From Cylindrodendrum hubeiense (taxonomy: Eukaryota; Ascomycota; Sordariomycetes; Hypocreales; Nectriaceae), in NCBI GenBank assembly GCA_014621425.1, contig JAANBB010000503.1, forward strand, positions 1 to 26,486: DNA of 26,486 nucleotides, written 5' to 3'. Under the pieces are notes generated by a model. That model searched no databases. It had not been told where the DNA came from and saw nothing but the letters and a program-made list of their open reading frames with translations. The translations under genes were made by a program, and so were the position numbers. Below, piece after piece: positions 17,130 to 26,486 of this stretch (position 1 is its first letter; each line of letters starts with the position of its first letter).

Positions 17130-19973
17130 TTAGTACTCAAAGTCATCATCGACGGCAGGTCCCTTGCTCTTGGAGACGCTCTCTTGGTTGCGATACATCT
17201 CAGCCACCTGTCTGCTGGACGTCGCTTCATCGGGGCCTTTGTCATCACGCACTCGAATGAATCGGGGGAAACGCAGACTGATACCCTTCTCGCCTGCTGG
17301 GTCGACACCTTCCTTGGCACCGGCCTTGTAGCGCGGGCTGAGGGTGAGATCGGCCGTCTTCACCTCCCAGACGTAGCGGGGTTCGAACCAGACGTCGGGT
17401 TGGTGCTGGCCACCGGAAGAGTGGGAGTAGAAGGGCTTGGGGCGGTCGATGGTGATGGCAGAGAGCTCCTTGTGCAAATCTTCGAGAACTTGTTCCGAGA
17501 AGCCAGTGCCGATATTGCAGACTGTCTCGTACTTTTCTGTATTGGGGTTGTAGCAAGCGAGGAGGAACGCGCCGTAAACAGACGTTCTCTTGCCTTTGCC
17601 GTGGTAGGCTCCCAGAACAACAAGATCTAGAGAGTCACCCACACCAGAGAGGTAGTCCTTCTTGATCTAGAGACAAAGTGTTAGACCATCAATACCCCAT
17701 GTTTCAGACCAAGTTGTATCTTACCTTGAGCCAGTTTCGGCTTCGCTTGCTGGGCTCGTATCCGCTCTCCGTGCCGTCCAACATCTTCACCATGAGTCCT
17801 TCGCACGACGCCTTCATACTCTCGTCAAGGAAGACCTGGATCTCATCCAATTCCTGACCATCCATGTGTGTGGCGAACGAAAACTCGCCCTCGACCGGTG
17901 TGAAGGCCGCCTCGAGTAAATCTCGGCGCTCCCGGAGAGGTTTCTCGACAACCGCCTCGCCATTGAGGTAGAGCAGATCGAAGGCGAACACGCAGACCTT
18001 GATCTTGACGTCCTCTACCTTGACATCCTTCTTCTTGCGAGTCATCAACTGCTGGAAGGGTAACACCTTCTTCTCATCCATATCCCAGGCCACAGTCTCG
18101 CAATCCAACACAAAGCTTTTGGTATCTGGTTTGACCCAGGTATGTAGCTTGGCGAGGATGTCTGGATACTTTTTAGACAGATCTTCTGAGTTTCTCGAAA
18201 AGATGCTGGCAACTCCGGAACCGGAACCGACCTCCCTAGTCGCTTCTTGAGTCGACTGACTCAGCCGAGTGAGAGAGTCTTTGGCAACGTAGTGGATTTG
18301 TGCTCTCTCACCGTCGTACTTGTACTCGCACGTGAAGGTCTGGCCCTCAAATCGATCTAGCACTTCAGTGATCGCCTTTGTAGGCTTAGCCAACATGGGC
18401 TTCAGAGGCACACCAGGTCGGAGCTTGCAGTTCTCTCGAAGCTTCATGATGCCATGCTCTAGCATGGCAGGGATGATGACATCGTAGCTTGGTAGCTCGC
18501 TGGTTTTCGTTAGCACTATGTGACATCTCAAGACACCAGGAGGGCATACCTATAAACTGTTTTGAGGATAGACTCTCCATTCTCAATGTCAGTGGTGGTA
18601 GGCGATTTACCCCGTGAGTCGGCCTCGTGGGCCACTACAGCGTGGGCGAGCGAGACCAGAACTGATCTCTCGGCGAGGCCAAGTCTCAGCTTTCCCTCTA
18701 GGAATCGAACAATGAATTTGGCCTCACTCGGGCCACCCTTGTCCGTGTTGACATCAATCTTTCCCAAGGAATGGGCATCAGCTGCTGAGAGCAACTTCTT
18801 GATGCCATCTACCTTTCTTCCTTGTGCACCATTGCCAGAAATGGTGGCAATGTTCATCAACCCTTGATGAATTCCTCTGATTGTAAGAGCCTTGGGCTTG
18901 AACATGGTGGGTTGGGTCGATCGACTCTTGACTGCAACAAGACCAAGATCGCCAATCTCCTTCTGGTCAGCCTTGATGACCTGGAGGCTTCGACCAGTTG
19001 TCTCGCCAATGGCCTTCATAATCAACGACTCGCCAATTCCAAGCTCAATGCCAGCATAATCAGGAGCAAGCTTGTTGATCATAAGCAGCACTGTAGGGAG
19101 CAGGTCGTCGGGTGTAAGACGCATGACCTGGCGTAAGAACAGGGCGCAGTGCGCCATGATTATCAGCCGCTTGGTTGTCAACTCAACAAGAGAGAAGGTT
19201 GTGCAGAGCGCCGCATATGGTACCGGCGCGCCAGGTTTCCAATCGGGATAAGGATCCTTGCTCTTGGCCTTTAAGAGCGTTGTCTGGACCTTCTCTCGTA
19301 CCTTGGCAGCGACCTCTGGCTTTTCGTCATCGTCAACGTCTGCTTCCTCCTCTGCCTCTGAAGCTGACGCAGTGGATTCTTCTTCCTTCACAGCCTCATC
19401 GGCCTCCTCCACGATAGGGCTCTTCTTTGCCCTCGGCTTCCTTGGCGATTTCGGCTTGGGCGATTTGGACTTTGGCGAGGGGCTAGCTGACTTCTCTGTC
19501 TTGACAAGGGCTACCGCTTCGTCGTCATCATCTTCCTCCTCGACTCTATTCCGGGTTCGTCGTGCTCGCTTGGTGACTGGGCCGTCGCTATCGTCCTCCA
19601 CCTCCTCCTTCTTAACGGCGGTTGCCTTGGAGGTCGACTTCGTCTTGGTTGATCTCGTCCGCTTCTTGGAATCTGCTTCATATGGTCAGAATTCGAATCA
19701 TCTTCCATGAAAGGGAAGCATCCTACCCTTGTCCGAGTCCGAATTCTCCTTGGCGCTCACATCCTCTTCCTGCTTGGTCTCGTCTTTCTTCGCCTTGGTG
19801 CTGAATGAGAGCTTCGTCTGCTGCGGTGGCGGCGCACCCTTTGCTCCGAAGAACTTCCTGCAAGGCAACGGTGATTAGAATCAAAGCTCCTCTTCTCAAA
19901 AGTTCCCTCCAACGCACCCAATTGTGCTCTGCTTCGGCTTCACATACCCCAGGGTCGCTTGCTTAGGTGCCAT
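17130..19973 (-). CDS. cdc9: ATP-dependent DNA ligase I (Cdc9)
   Basis: Five exons: 19973-19918, 19857-19727, 19672-18550, 18499-17725 and 17666-17130. The product is 873 residues. A PCNA-binding PIP box QSTIGKFF (residues 15-22) is split by intron 1 and preceded by a PIP-like QATLGYV. A disordered acidic and SP/K-rich tail with a basic NLS-like TKRARRTRNR (96-105) follows. Then come the helical DNA-binding domain (about 206-436), the nucleotidyltransferase domain with motif I CEYKYDGER and its AMP-accepting lysine, Lys497, motif V WLKIKKDY, and an OB-fold ending in RFPRFIRVRDDK (motif VI) and a DDDFEY terminus. It seals Okazaki fragments and excision-repair nicks in the nucleus. The frame stays open upstream to an ATG at 20117, which would add 48 residues like a mitochondrial presequence. 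The 19973 ATG has the better context (A at -3, G at +4). Confidence 0.95.
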
Positions 19974-20117
19974 GATGCACAATGTCCGCGGCGATTCTGC
20001 TGTCAAATGACGGAAAATATGGCAGATGGGGTGCTGAAGAGTCACTCTCGAGGCGGGACAATGGAGGAGAGAGGCAATTGTAAAGCCGTGCCGACAGCTG
20101 ACACTCACTCTATGCAT
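19974..20117 (-). other. Possible mitochondrial presequence of DNA ligase I
   Basis: The 48 codons between the ATG at 20117 and the nuclear-form ATG at 19973 are in frame and open. They encode a leader starting MHRVSVSCRHGFTIASLL, rich in Arg, His, Ser, Thr and hydrophobics with a single acidic residue near its end. That is the composition of a matrix-targeting signal. The 20117 ATG has a weaker context (G at -3, C at +4) than the 19973 one. Yeast Cdc9 is known to be made in mitochondrial and nuclear forms from two in-frame starts; the same device is inferred here. Confidence 0.55.
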
Positions 20118-20512
20118 GACGCGCGCCGCCAGGCAGAATCGCGTTAATTGGATTCGCGATGGCGGAGGAAGTTAGAGCGACGCGACGCGGGTCACGTGAG
20201 GGCGTTTGCTGCCTGTGCGTCTAGGCAGGTGGTCCTACATCGATCCATTATTAGGTGGTGCCAACCCTTTATTATGTACCCCCAACCCCTCAGTCCTCAC
20301 CCCCAACATTCAGTGGTTCGAGTGTCATTACGGCAGAGAAATTTGTTCAGGATCCCTAGCGTAGCCATTCATTATCTCACAAGAAGTAAACATGGGTTCT
20401 CGCCCGTGTCCATTTGGACCAATCTAGTCCTCTAGTCATGGTTGTATATTACAAAAGGCAACAAGGTTAGGAATCATTATAGGTACGGCTCAGTCCCTTC
20501 GCGCCCCCTTCC
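20118..20512. other. Intergenic region, ligase promoter and PDH E1 alpha 3' end
   Basis: Both flanking genes are on the minus strand. The ligase-proximal third holds the ACGCG cluster. A CCCCAAC motif occurs twice near 20280-20308. The rest should be the 3' untranslated region of the E1 alpha gene. No RNA gene is seen. Confidence 0.5.
20119..20198 (-). promoter_or_regulatory. MCB-like ACGCG cluster and CACGTG upstream of ligase
   Basis: ACGCG occurs at 20119-20123, 20180-20184 and 20185-20189, and the E-box CACGTG at 20193-20198, all within about 80 bp upstream of the upper ligase ATG. Yeast CDC9 is driven at G1/S by MBF through ACGCGT boxes. The core is present here, the full hexamer is not. 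MBF control is plausible but unproven. Confidence 0.4.
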
Positions 20513-21963
20513 TTAGTTGAAGTAGTAGTTCTCATCGGTGGTTCGGCCGCGGATGAACTGGGGCTCGGTGCCCTTGACATAGATGTCCTCGAAAAGAATC
20601 GAGGGCGTAGCCTCGGGGACGGCCATGGCCTCAGCCAGAGCAACCTCCTCGTTGACGTGGGCACGAGCCTCCTTGTCAAGCTTCTTCAGCTCCTCCTCGG
20701 TGGTGATCTCCCAGTCAAGGATCTTCTGCTTGAGTCCGGAGATGGGGTCGTTGGTAGAGCGCATGCGCTGAATCTCCTCACGGGTACGGTAGGTGGTACC
20801 GGGGTCGGACATGGAGTGTCCACCATAGCGGTAGGTAACGTACTCCAGGACAAGGGGACCCTTATCGGCGGCAGTCCACTCCTTTCCGTACTGGACGGCA
20901 GCCTTGACGGCGAGGACGTCCATGCCGTTGACCTTGAGACCAGGGATGTACTGGCCACGCTTGTAGTAGTCGGTCAGGGCAGACGAGCGGGCAGCGGAGG
21001 TACCCATGCCGTACTTGTTGTCTGGTTACATTCGTTAGCATTCGTTACGTCTTTGAAAGTCAACAGTGGTGAAACTCACTCTCGCAACCGAACAGGGCGG
21101 GGAGGTTCCACAGCTTCGCCATGTTGAAAGCCTCGAAGACCTGGCCCTGGTTGCTGGCACCATCACCGTAAAGGATGATGCTGGCGTTCTTTCGGCCCTC
21201 GTACTTGTGGGCGAAAGCCAGACCGGCACCGACGGGGACCTGGGCACCAACGATACCGTTGCCTCCGTAGAAGCCCTTGTGGAACATGTGCATGGAACCA
21301 CCCTTGCCGTAGGCAATACCCTCACGTCGACCGAGAAGCTCGCCGATGATGGATCGGACGGTGCCACCTCGCATCAGGGAGAAGCCGTGGCATCGGTAGG
21401 AGGTGATGATGTCGTCCTCCTTGGTGATAGCGTGCTCAATACCGACGGCAACGGCCTCCTGTCCGACAGACAGGTGACAGAAACCACGGATCTTCTTCTC
21501 CTTGTACAAACGATCGGCGGCCATCTCCATCTGTCTGCGCGATTATTAGCGAGAAAGCCTCATGGGTGGCACAGAATCAGACTCGAACGTACCGGATGCT
21601 GACCATGTCGTAGTACATCTGCTTCAGCTCCTTCTTGGTCACCTCGAGGGTGTAAGGGGGAGGGTCCAGCTCGTAGGTCTCGAAGCTCTCATCACTGAGG
21701 TTGATGGCGAAACGCTCGTCGTCGGACTATGGAGAGAAGTGTCAGTAGGATATCGCGGGGGGTGACGAGGTCGAGGACAGCGTGTGGGAAGAAATCTCTC
21801 GCGGCCGTCGCTCGTGGTCCGGAAAGGGCGCATTTCTAACCTGGGGGACAGAGTGGCTCAGGGACGCCGACGCAGCGTTGGTGGTGACGGAGCGGGCGGA
21901 GATGGCGGCGGGAACGGCGCGCAGAGGCACCGCCCTGGGGAGTCGGAGGGCTCTGGACAACAT
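20513..21963 (-). CDS. pda1: Pyruvate dehydrogenase E1 alpha subunit, mitochondrial
   Basis: Four exons: 21963-21841, 21726-21593, 21534-21080 and 21021-20513. The product is 406 residues, normal for the family. It decarboxylates pyruvate with thiamine diphosphate as the alpha2beta2 E1 part of the mitochondrial PDH complex. Residues 1-30 ([20 protein letters not shown], then [10 protein letters not shown]) are a typical matrix presequence, with no acidic residue and regularly spaced Arg. The TPP motif runs from GDGASNQGQ (209-217) to Asn238-Asn239. The regulatory loop [12 protein letters not shown] carries Ser307, the site inactivated by PDH kinase (site 1); the second mammalian site is Thr here. 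The first intron (114 nt) is the longest in the window and separates the presequence from the mature protein; the last one splits Asn238. The first in-frame ATG was chosen. Confidence 0.96.
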
Positions 21964-22985
21964 CGCTGATCTGGAGGTGCCTCTGTTCAATTGAAGTCAG
22001 GAGGATTGTCGTGAGATAACGACGAGTGGTCTGGATGGAGCTCAGAAAAATCGCGGTGTTGAGCGTTGAGCTTGGCTTGTTGGTAAAGGCTAGGCTGTAA
22101 ATGTACTAGCGGGGCCCCACGTGATTGCAAGTCGTGTCCAAGCCCGGCGCTTCTCCGGCGTCGGATCCCAGCCAGGATGGCTCTTTTGTGTGTTTGAGTT
22201 GATGTCGGCGTCTATTGACCTCTTTTCTATTATTCCCGGGCATTTACTTGCTCTCCAACGCCTGTCAGTGACCTTTTTGCGTCTGCGTCGCCCAGTGGAG
22301 AACGTCGGTGTAATACAGTCCGGACGCATCCCTGATGTGGGCCCCCACGCACTAACGTATGTCCTCCTTTTTGACCCGACGACCGAATCCGTCCCGACAT
22401 TGCGAGACATTAAAATAAAAAAAGACACGCCAGCCGAGCGGCCCAGTATATGGAGTGAGACCGACTCCCGAGTCATGGATACTTGCAAATTGCTTGTAAA
22501 ATTCTGTATTGGTCTCTGATTGCGCCTCCCAACCCGGGGTAGCTCTATTTTACACTCGGCGCCATATCTTTGGTATTATAGCTAGCAATCAATATAAAAT
22601 CAAGACCAGTCCGCCATAGCCTCTAGCACAAGCCCAAGCTAGACACTGAAGACTCAACTCCTCGATTCGTCCCGAATAATGAGGCTTCCCAAATCCCATC
22701 CTTCCCATATTCATGCTTTCATATTCCATGCAAATCCTCCTAGCTATGCGCGACCTGATGATGCAGCAACGCCGTAAACATGCTTCCCACATTTGTCTCA
22801 GCCATCTCTATAACAACCTGAAGCACGCCCAGTATACAAATGCGAGGGCAGATAACCCGACCCGTCCCTTATAACAAGTGTTGAATCCATGATAACCGGG
22901 CCTCCAAGCTGGTGAGCCCGGGGCCATAAAGCAATTAGCGGTTGCATCCGAATGCAATCGTGTTAGCTGTGTCAATGAGACGTCG
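21964..22985. other. Intergenic region between Cdc4-like 3' end and PDH E1 alpha promoter
   Basis: The part nearest 21964 is the E1 alpha promoter and leader, with one CACGTG at 22118-22123. The part nearest 22985 should be the 3' untranslated region of the Cdc4-like gene. Open frames in between (for example 132 codons on each strand around 22090-22519) are overlapping, unrecognisable and probably chance. Confidence 0.45.
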
Positions 22986-25218
22986 TTAGTCGTCGTGGAA
23001 GAACGTGCCCCCCTGTAATGGAGCTGTTGAGGGGCCGACATCTTGCATATCGATGTCTTGAGTGGATTGGTCTCGGCTTGAGCTGGCGATGGTGGGTTGC
23101 GAGCTTCGATAGTCGATGGCCATGGCGCTGAGGGGTCGGTTTGGGTCGTCCTCTAGGACTCGCTGTTGAAGGGAGAGGGGGCGATCATACAGCATTTCCT
23201 CAGGGGGTGAGAAGGACCAGACCTGTCGCTGTTAGTCTTTGACGTATCATCGAGTAAAAATACCGTTGCTTACCTCCATCACCGTGCGACCTTGCCTCAA
23301 AGCAAGGGCTACGCACTTCTCGTCCTCAAAAGCAACTCTCCAGACAGCTTCGCCTTGGGCGATCAGTTCTCGAACGAGGTGACCGGTCTTGAGATCCCAG
23401 ATCTTGACTCGACCATCGCTACCGCCACTCACGACCCGAGTGTCGTCAAACTGTAGACTCGTGACACTGTTGTCATGAGCGGCGAGACGATGGATGGGGC
23501 ACATCTTCTCCAGTGACCAGACTCGCACCGAACCGTCAGATCCACCGGTTACTAGGGTATCACCACGCATCTGTAATTGGCCAACCAGGGAGGTGTGTCC
23601 CTGAAGGATGGCAAGGCATTCGCTGGCAGCAGGTTAGTGATAATCTTTCCGACAGGGTTCCTCAAAACCTACCCAGAAGTGGGGTCCCATATCCTGACGT
23701 TGGTGTCCAAGCTACCAGTGACTACCCTCTTGCCGTCAAACGCAATAGCATAAATCTGGCTAAAGTGGCCCTGTAGTGTCTGCAGACAGCGGCCCTCGGA
23801 GATGCTCCACACCCTGGCGAACGTGTCATAGCTACCAGAAACAACAATATCGCCTTTGATCTCGAGGCAGCGGACGCTGGACTGGTGGCCAACCAGCACA
23901 TTTTTGCAGAGGCCTGTCCGAATATCCCAGACTCGAAGCGTGGTGTCTCGGGAGCCTGAAATAGCGGTGTTGGCATCTGCCATTTTCAAACACCTGACGG
24001 TTGACGTGTGGCCACGCAGGGTATGCAGACAAGCACTGCAGCCACGTTAGCCTATGATTGGGTTTGTAACAACCTTGCAACAACTTACCCTGTCTTCAGG
24101 TTCCAAACTCGCACATCGCGATCACAACCACCACTGACCAAAGTGTCGCCCCATGGGACCATAGCCCAAACGCCCATGACATGGCCCTGTAGAGTTCGTT
24201 GGGAGTCGCCCTCGGCATCGAAGACGTGGATCTTGGCATTATCAAGAGCTACGATGATGTACTTGGAAGTCAAGTGCAGGCTCGTGACCACACCACCCTC
24301 CTGGGTGATGTTTCTCGTCGTACTGGTGCCACCTGACCTCCATGCTGCCTCCACTAGGTACCTCTGTTTGAAGTGTGACTTGTAGGATCGTAGCTTGGGT
24401 CTACCAGCAGCCAGCGAGCCATCGGGATTTCGGGTGCCCGACGAATAGCCAGCGGAGGGTCGGGCGCCAGGGAAGCTGTTGCTGCTGACCATTTCTGTGT
24501 CGGCATTGTTGAAGGGGTACGCAGCCGGCCGTGCAGCCAGCTGCTGTGCATTTCCGTACACTTCGGAAAGTCGTCGGCCGTAGTCGTGCTTGACGCAAAG
24601 GTTCTTCCATGTCATGTCGTCGCTGAGAAGATCCCGCCATCGCTTCGATACCTGTGACGCTCGTGCTAAAACTTTGGGGTCGTCGATGAAGGACAGAATC
24701 TAAAACCAAGGGTTAGGCCTGCGTAGATGGTGAGAGGATTCGAAAAGTCATACCCGAAGACATAGTTCGTCAGGAAGACTCGTGAAGGGGTCCTTCTTGA
24801 GCAGTGGACTGACGAACTGATGGACGAAACTCAACTGCTGACTGGTGCAGAGGTTGAGAAGATCGGCGAGGACCCGGGTCCGCTGTGGACCAGAGCAATT
24901 CTTAAAGTGCTGTCGGACCTTGGCGAGGAAGAAATCCTCGTCGTCGGCGGCGTCGCTCCAGTCGGGTTGGAAATGTGAAGGGCCCGGTGAGGCGGCGGGT
25001 GTCGGAGGCGGTGGCGGCGAGCCAGTCAACTGCTGGTCGAAGTCGGCGGCGGGCGTGGACATGCTAGGAGTCGGGGGCCCTCGGAGGTGTCGCTGCTGCT
25101 GAGGCAGTTTCTCCATGCGGTGGTTTAACATGGCGTTGTTGGTGTTGAGTATCAACTCGTCGCTGAGGGCGCTTCCTCTCCTCTCGGAAAAGCTCATGGG
25201 TCGCTGGTAACCGGCCAT
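22986..25218 (-). CDS. F-box/WD40 protein, Cdc4/FBXW7 type
   Basis: Five exons: 25218-24754, 24699-24089, 24035-23673, 23622-23274 and 23222-22986. The product is 674 residues. After a Pro/Gln-rich N-terminus comes a helical block resembling the FBXW7 dimerisation region (about 98-141). An F-box follows (about 143-190, DPFTSLPDELCLR split from ILSFIDD by intron 1), then an eight-bladed WD40 propeller (about 288-590) and a polar tail. It is the substrate receptor of an SCF ubiquitin ligase. Arg373, Arg388 and Arg414 (in TVRC, SGSRD and SVRC) align with the phosphodegron-binding Arg465, Arg479 and Arg505 of human FBXW7, so phospho-Thr/Ser degrons are expected substrates (Cdc4 targets include CDK inhibitors). 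I cannot exclude that it is the orthologue of Neurospora FWD-1, which degrades the clock protein FRQ. No gene symbol is given for that reason. Confidence 0.9.
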
Positions 25219-25664
25219 GACCCGGCCCGTCGCCCAGAGTCGGTTTCTTTTGGAGATCCGGAGGCGGACGCTAGGACAGGCGGTGGCAGGGTGGAGATGT
25301 GCGAAGAGGATGAATGGCTAGCGGTGATGTCGAGGCGAAGAATGAAAGCGCGGGTGGGGGGGAGACGAGACACCTGGGACGACTGGTACACCGGGGGATG
25401 AAATGTCAGTACATGTAGGCGAGCGTGAGCGATGAGGTGAGCGAAGGACGAGGGGCGAGGGGATGGGATTGTCGAGGACGGGATGTTGGAGACTTTTGAT
25501 TTGGGGAAAGGGAACAGGAGTACTATGTAGAGCAGAGAACGGTGGTGACGGTGCAGGATGAGTAGAGGTGCAGAGGGCGAGACGATGGCGGCATCGAGGG
25601 GGCGCTAAACGGAATCCGTTACCTGTCTGTCGTCTCAAGTGACACCGGCCACGGACTGCACAAA

Positions 25665-25688
25665 GACGGCGACGGCGACGGCGACGGC
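25665..25688. repeat. GACGGC hexamer microsatellite, four copies
   Basis: Four exact head-to-tail copies of GACGGC. Confidence 0.95.
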
Positions 25689-26092
25689 GTGGACCAAGGC
25701 CAAGGGACTCGAGACAGCGGCCAAAAACGCAGCCGCACGCAAGCGGGTGTCTAGGCTAGGGAGTCAAGGGCGTGCAAGGGGAGGGCATTCAAATCAATTC
25801 AGATCCGGCAGTGCGGAGGATGGAGAGCGAATGAGTGATTGCCAAGCGAAAGCGAAATGGAGAACCCGTCTATGAGCAATGAGAGAAGACGAGTCCTAGT
25901 CGAGTCGCTCGCTCCCTGGACACGGCCAAAGAGGTACAAAGGGGCGGCAAGGTGCGTCGCCGAGGGATGGGGGATGATTGATCGATTGACGGATTGTCGG
26001 TCCTGCAGGATCTCGAAAGGCAGGCCACGGGAGAGGCTTGATTTCGGATGTCTCGTCGTCTTAAATGACCCCCAAGCGGTAAGGGAAGAGGG

Positions 26093-26165
26093 AGCGAGAG
26101 TGGTATAGTAGAGTGGTAGAGCGGTAGAGTGGCAGAGTGGTAGGCAGAGTGGCAGAGAGTGGCAG
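26093..26165. repeat. GAGTGGTA/GAGTGGCA degenerate array
   Basis: Closely spaced variants of AGAGTGGTAG and AGAGTGGCAG (also AGAGCGGTAG) fill this stretch with irregular spacing, about six to seven units. Confidence 0.8.
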
Positions 26166-26202
26166 CGTGCAGTGACGGACAGGTATCACAGGCAGGTCGC
26201 AT

Positions 26203-26239
26203 GCAGCAAGTGGCAGCAGCAGCAGCAAGTGGCAGCAGC
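26203..26239. repeat. 18-bp direct repeat with CAG triplets
   Basis: GCAGCAAGTGGCAGCAGC occurs at 26203-26220 and again at 26222-26239, one base apart, giving an interrupted CAG-rich tract. Confidence 0.9.
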
Positions 26240-26306
26240 GGGCGAGAGCCGAGTTCAATTGTCCCTGCTGGTCTTTGTCTCCGCCAGTCTCCCCTCGGCT
26301 TTGTGC

Positions 26307-26334
26307 AAGAGTCAGTTGGGAAGAGTCAGTTGGG
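26307..26334. repeat. 14-bp perfect tandem duplication
   Basis: AAGAGTCAGTTGGG is repeated exactly twice head to tail (26307-26320 and 26321-26334). Confidence 0.95.
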
Positions 26335-26486
26335 CTTGGCTTGTTCGGTGGATCCTCGCGTTTGGAGGGAGTGGACGCAGACAGAGCAGAGTTTCAGCCG
26401 TCAAGAGCTGAGGCCCGAGGGCAATTGGGATGAAAATGCAGGCGAGCGGGAGGGCGGGAGTCACTGGCGGCGGCGACGGGGCGACG

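Larger units (their letters stand above)
25219..26486. other. Repeat-rich upstream region of the Cdc4-like gene
   Basis: There is no supported gene. The few hundred bases next to 25219 are probably promoter and 5' leader of the Cdc4-like gene. The remainder is GC- and purine-rich with several exact tandem repeats, similar in texture to the left end of the window. Open frames are low-complexity. Confidence 0.55.

Noticed and set aside
17378..17390. GGTTCGAACC B-box word as evidence of a tRNA gene
   Set aside because: It lies inside the last exon of DNA ligase, encodes part of the conserved WFEPRYVWEVK block, and has no partner A box or tRNA fold.
1..26486. A transposon, phage, CRISPR, toxin-antitoxin or secondary-metabolite cluster
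   Set aside because: No transposase, reverse transcriptase, long terminal repeats, spaced identical repeats, or polyketide or peptide synthetase modules can be read on either strand.

Overview
The window is nuclear DNA of a filamentous ascomycete (Pezizomycotina, most likely a Sordariomycete; the rank below that is a guess). It has short spliceosomal introns of 47-114 nt, mostly 50-64 nt, with GCTAAC or CTGAC branch sites. Third codon positions are GC-rich, intergenic DNA is rich in microsatellites, and every recognisable protein is a typical fungal housekeeping or transporter family. No phage, plasmid, CRISPR array, transposon or secondary-metabolite cluster is visible.

Layout from left to right. 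Positions 1-5425 hold no gene I can support and carry many unrelated tandem repeats. A DHA1-type MFS transporter follows on + (5426-7044), with a +1 frameshift at a G7 run. Next is a Vma22/CCDC115-like V-ATPase assembly factor on + (7427-8035). Facing it with 44 bp between stop codons is a MerA/lipoamide-dehydrogenase-like flavin disulfide oxidoreductase on - (8080-9510). A neurochondrin-family protein is on - (10024-12049). A U6 snRNA gene is on - (12980-13081), with a TATA box upstream and a tRNA-like A box/B box module about 150 bp downstream. A ClC-3-type CLC chloride/proton exchanger is on + in six exons (13727-16772). DNA ligase I (CDC9 orthologue, five exons) is on - (17130-19973), with an in-frame upstream ATG at 20117 that would add a presequence-like leader. 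Pyruvate dehydrogenase E1 alpha (four exons) is on - (20513-21963). A Cdc4/FBXW7-type F-box/WD40 protein (five exons) is on - (22986-25218). A second repeat-rich non-coding stretch runs to the right end.

The genes do not form a pathway cluster; this is ordinary mixed housekeeping sequence. Two products are linked in function: the V-ATPase assembly factor and the CLC exchanger both serve acidification of endomembrane compartments. Ligase I and the Cdc4-like protein both serve the S-phase programme. The points most worth a second look are the U6 gene with its downstream tRNA-like B box, the possible dual nuclear/mitochondrial ligase, the transporter frameshift, and a minimal upstream ORF overlapping the CLC start codon. 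All splice sites were assigned by eye from reading frame and family resemblance. Residue numbers follow those models.
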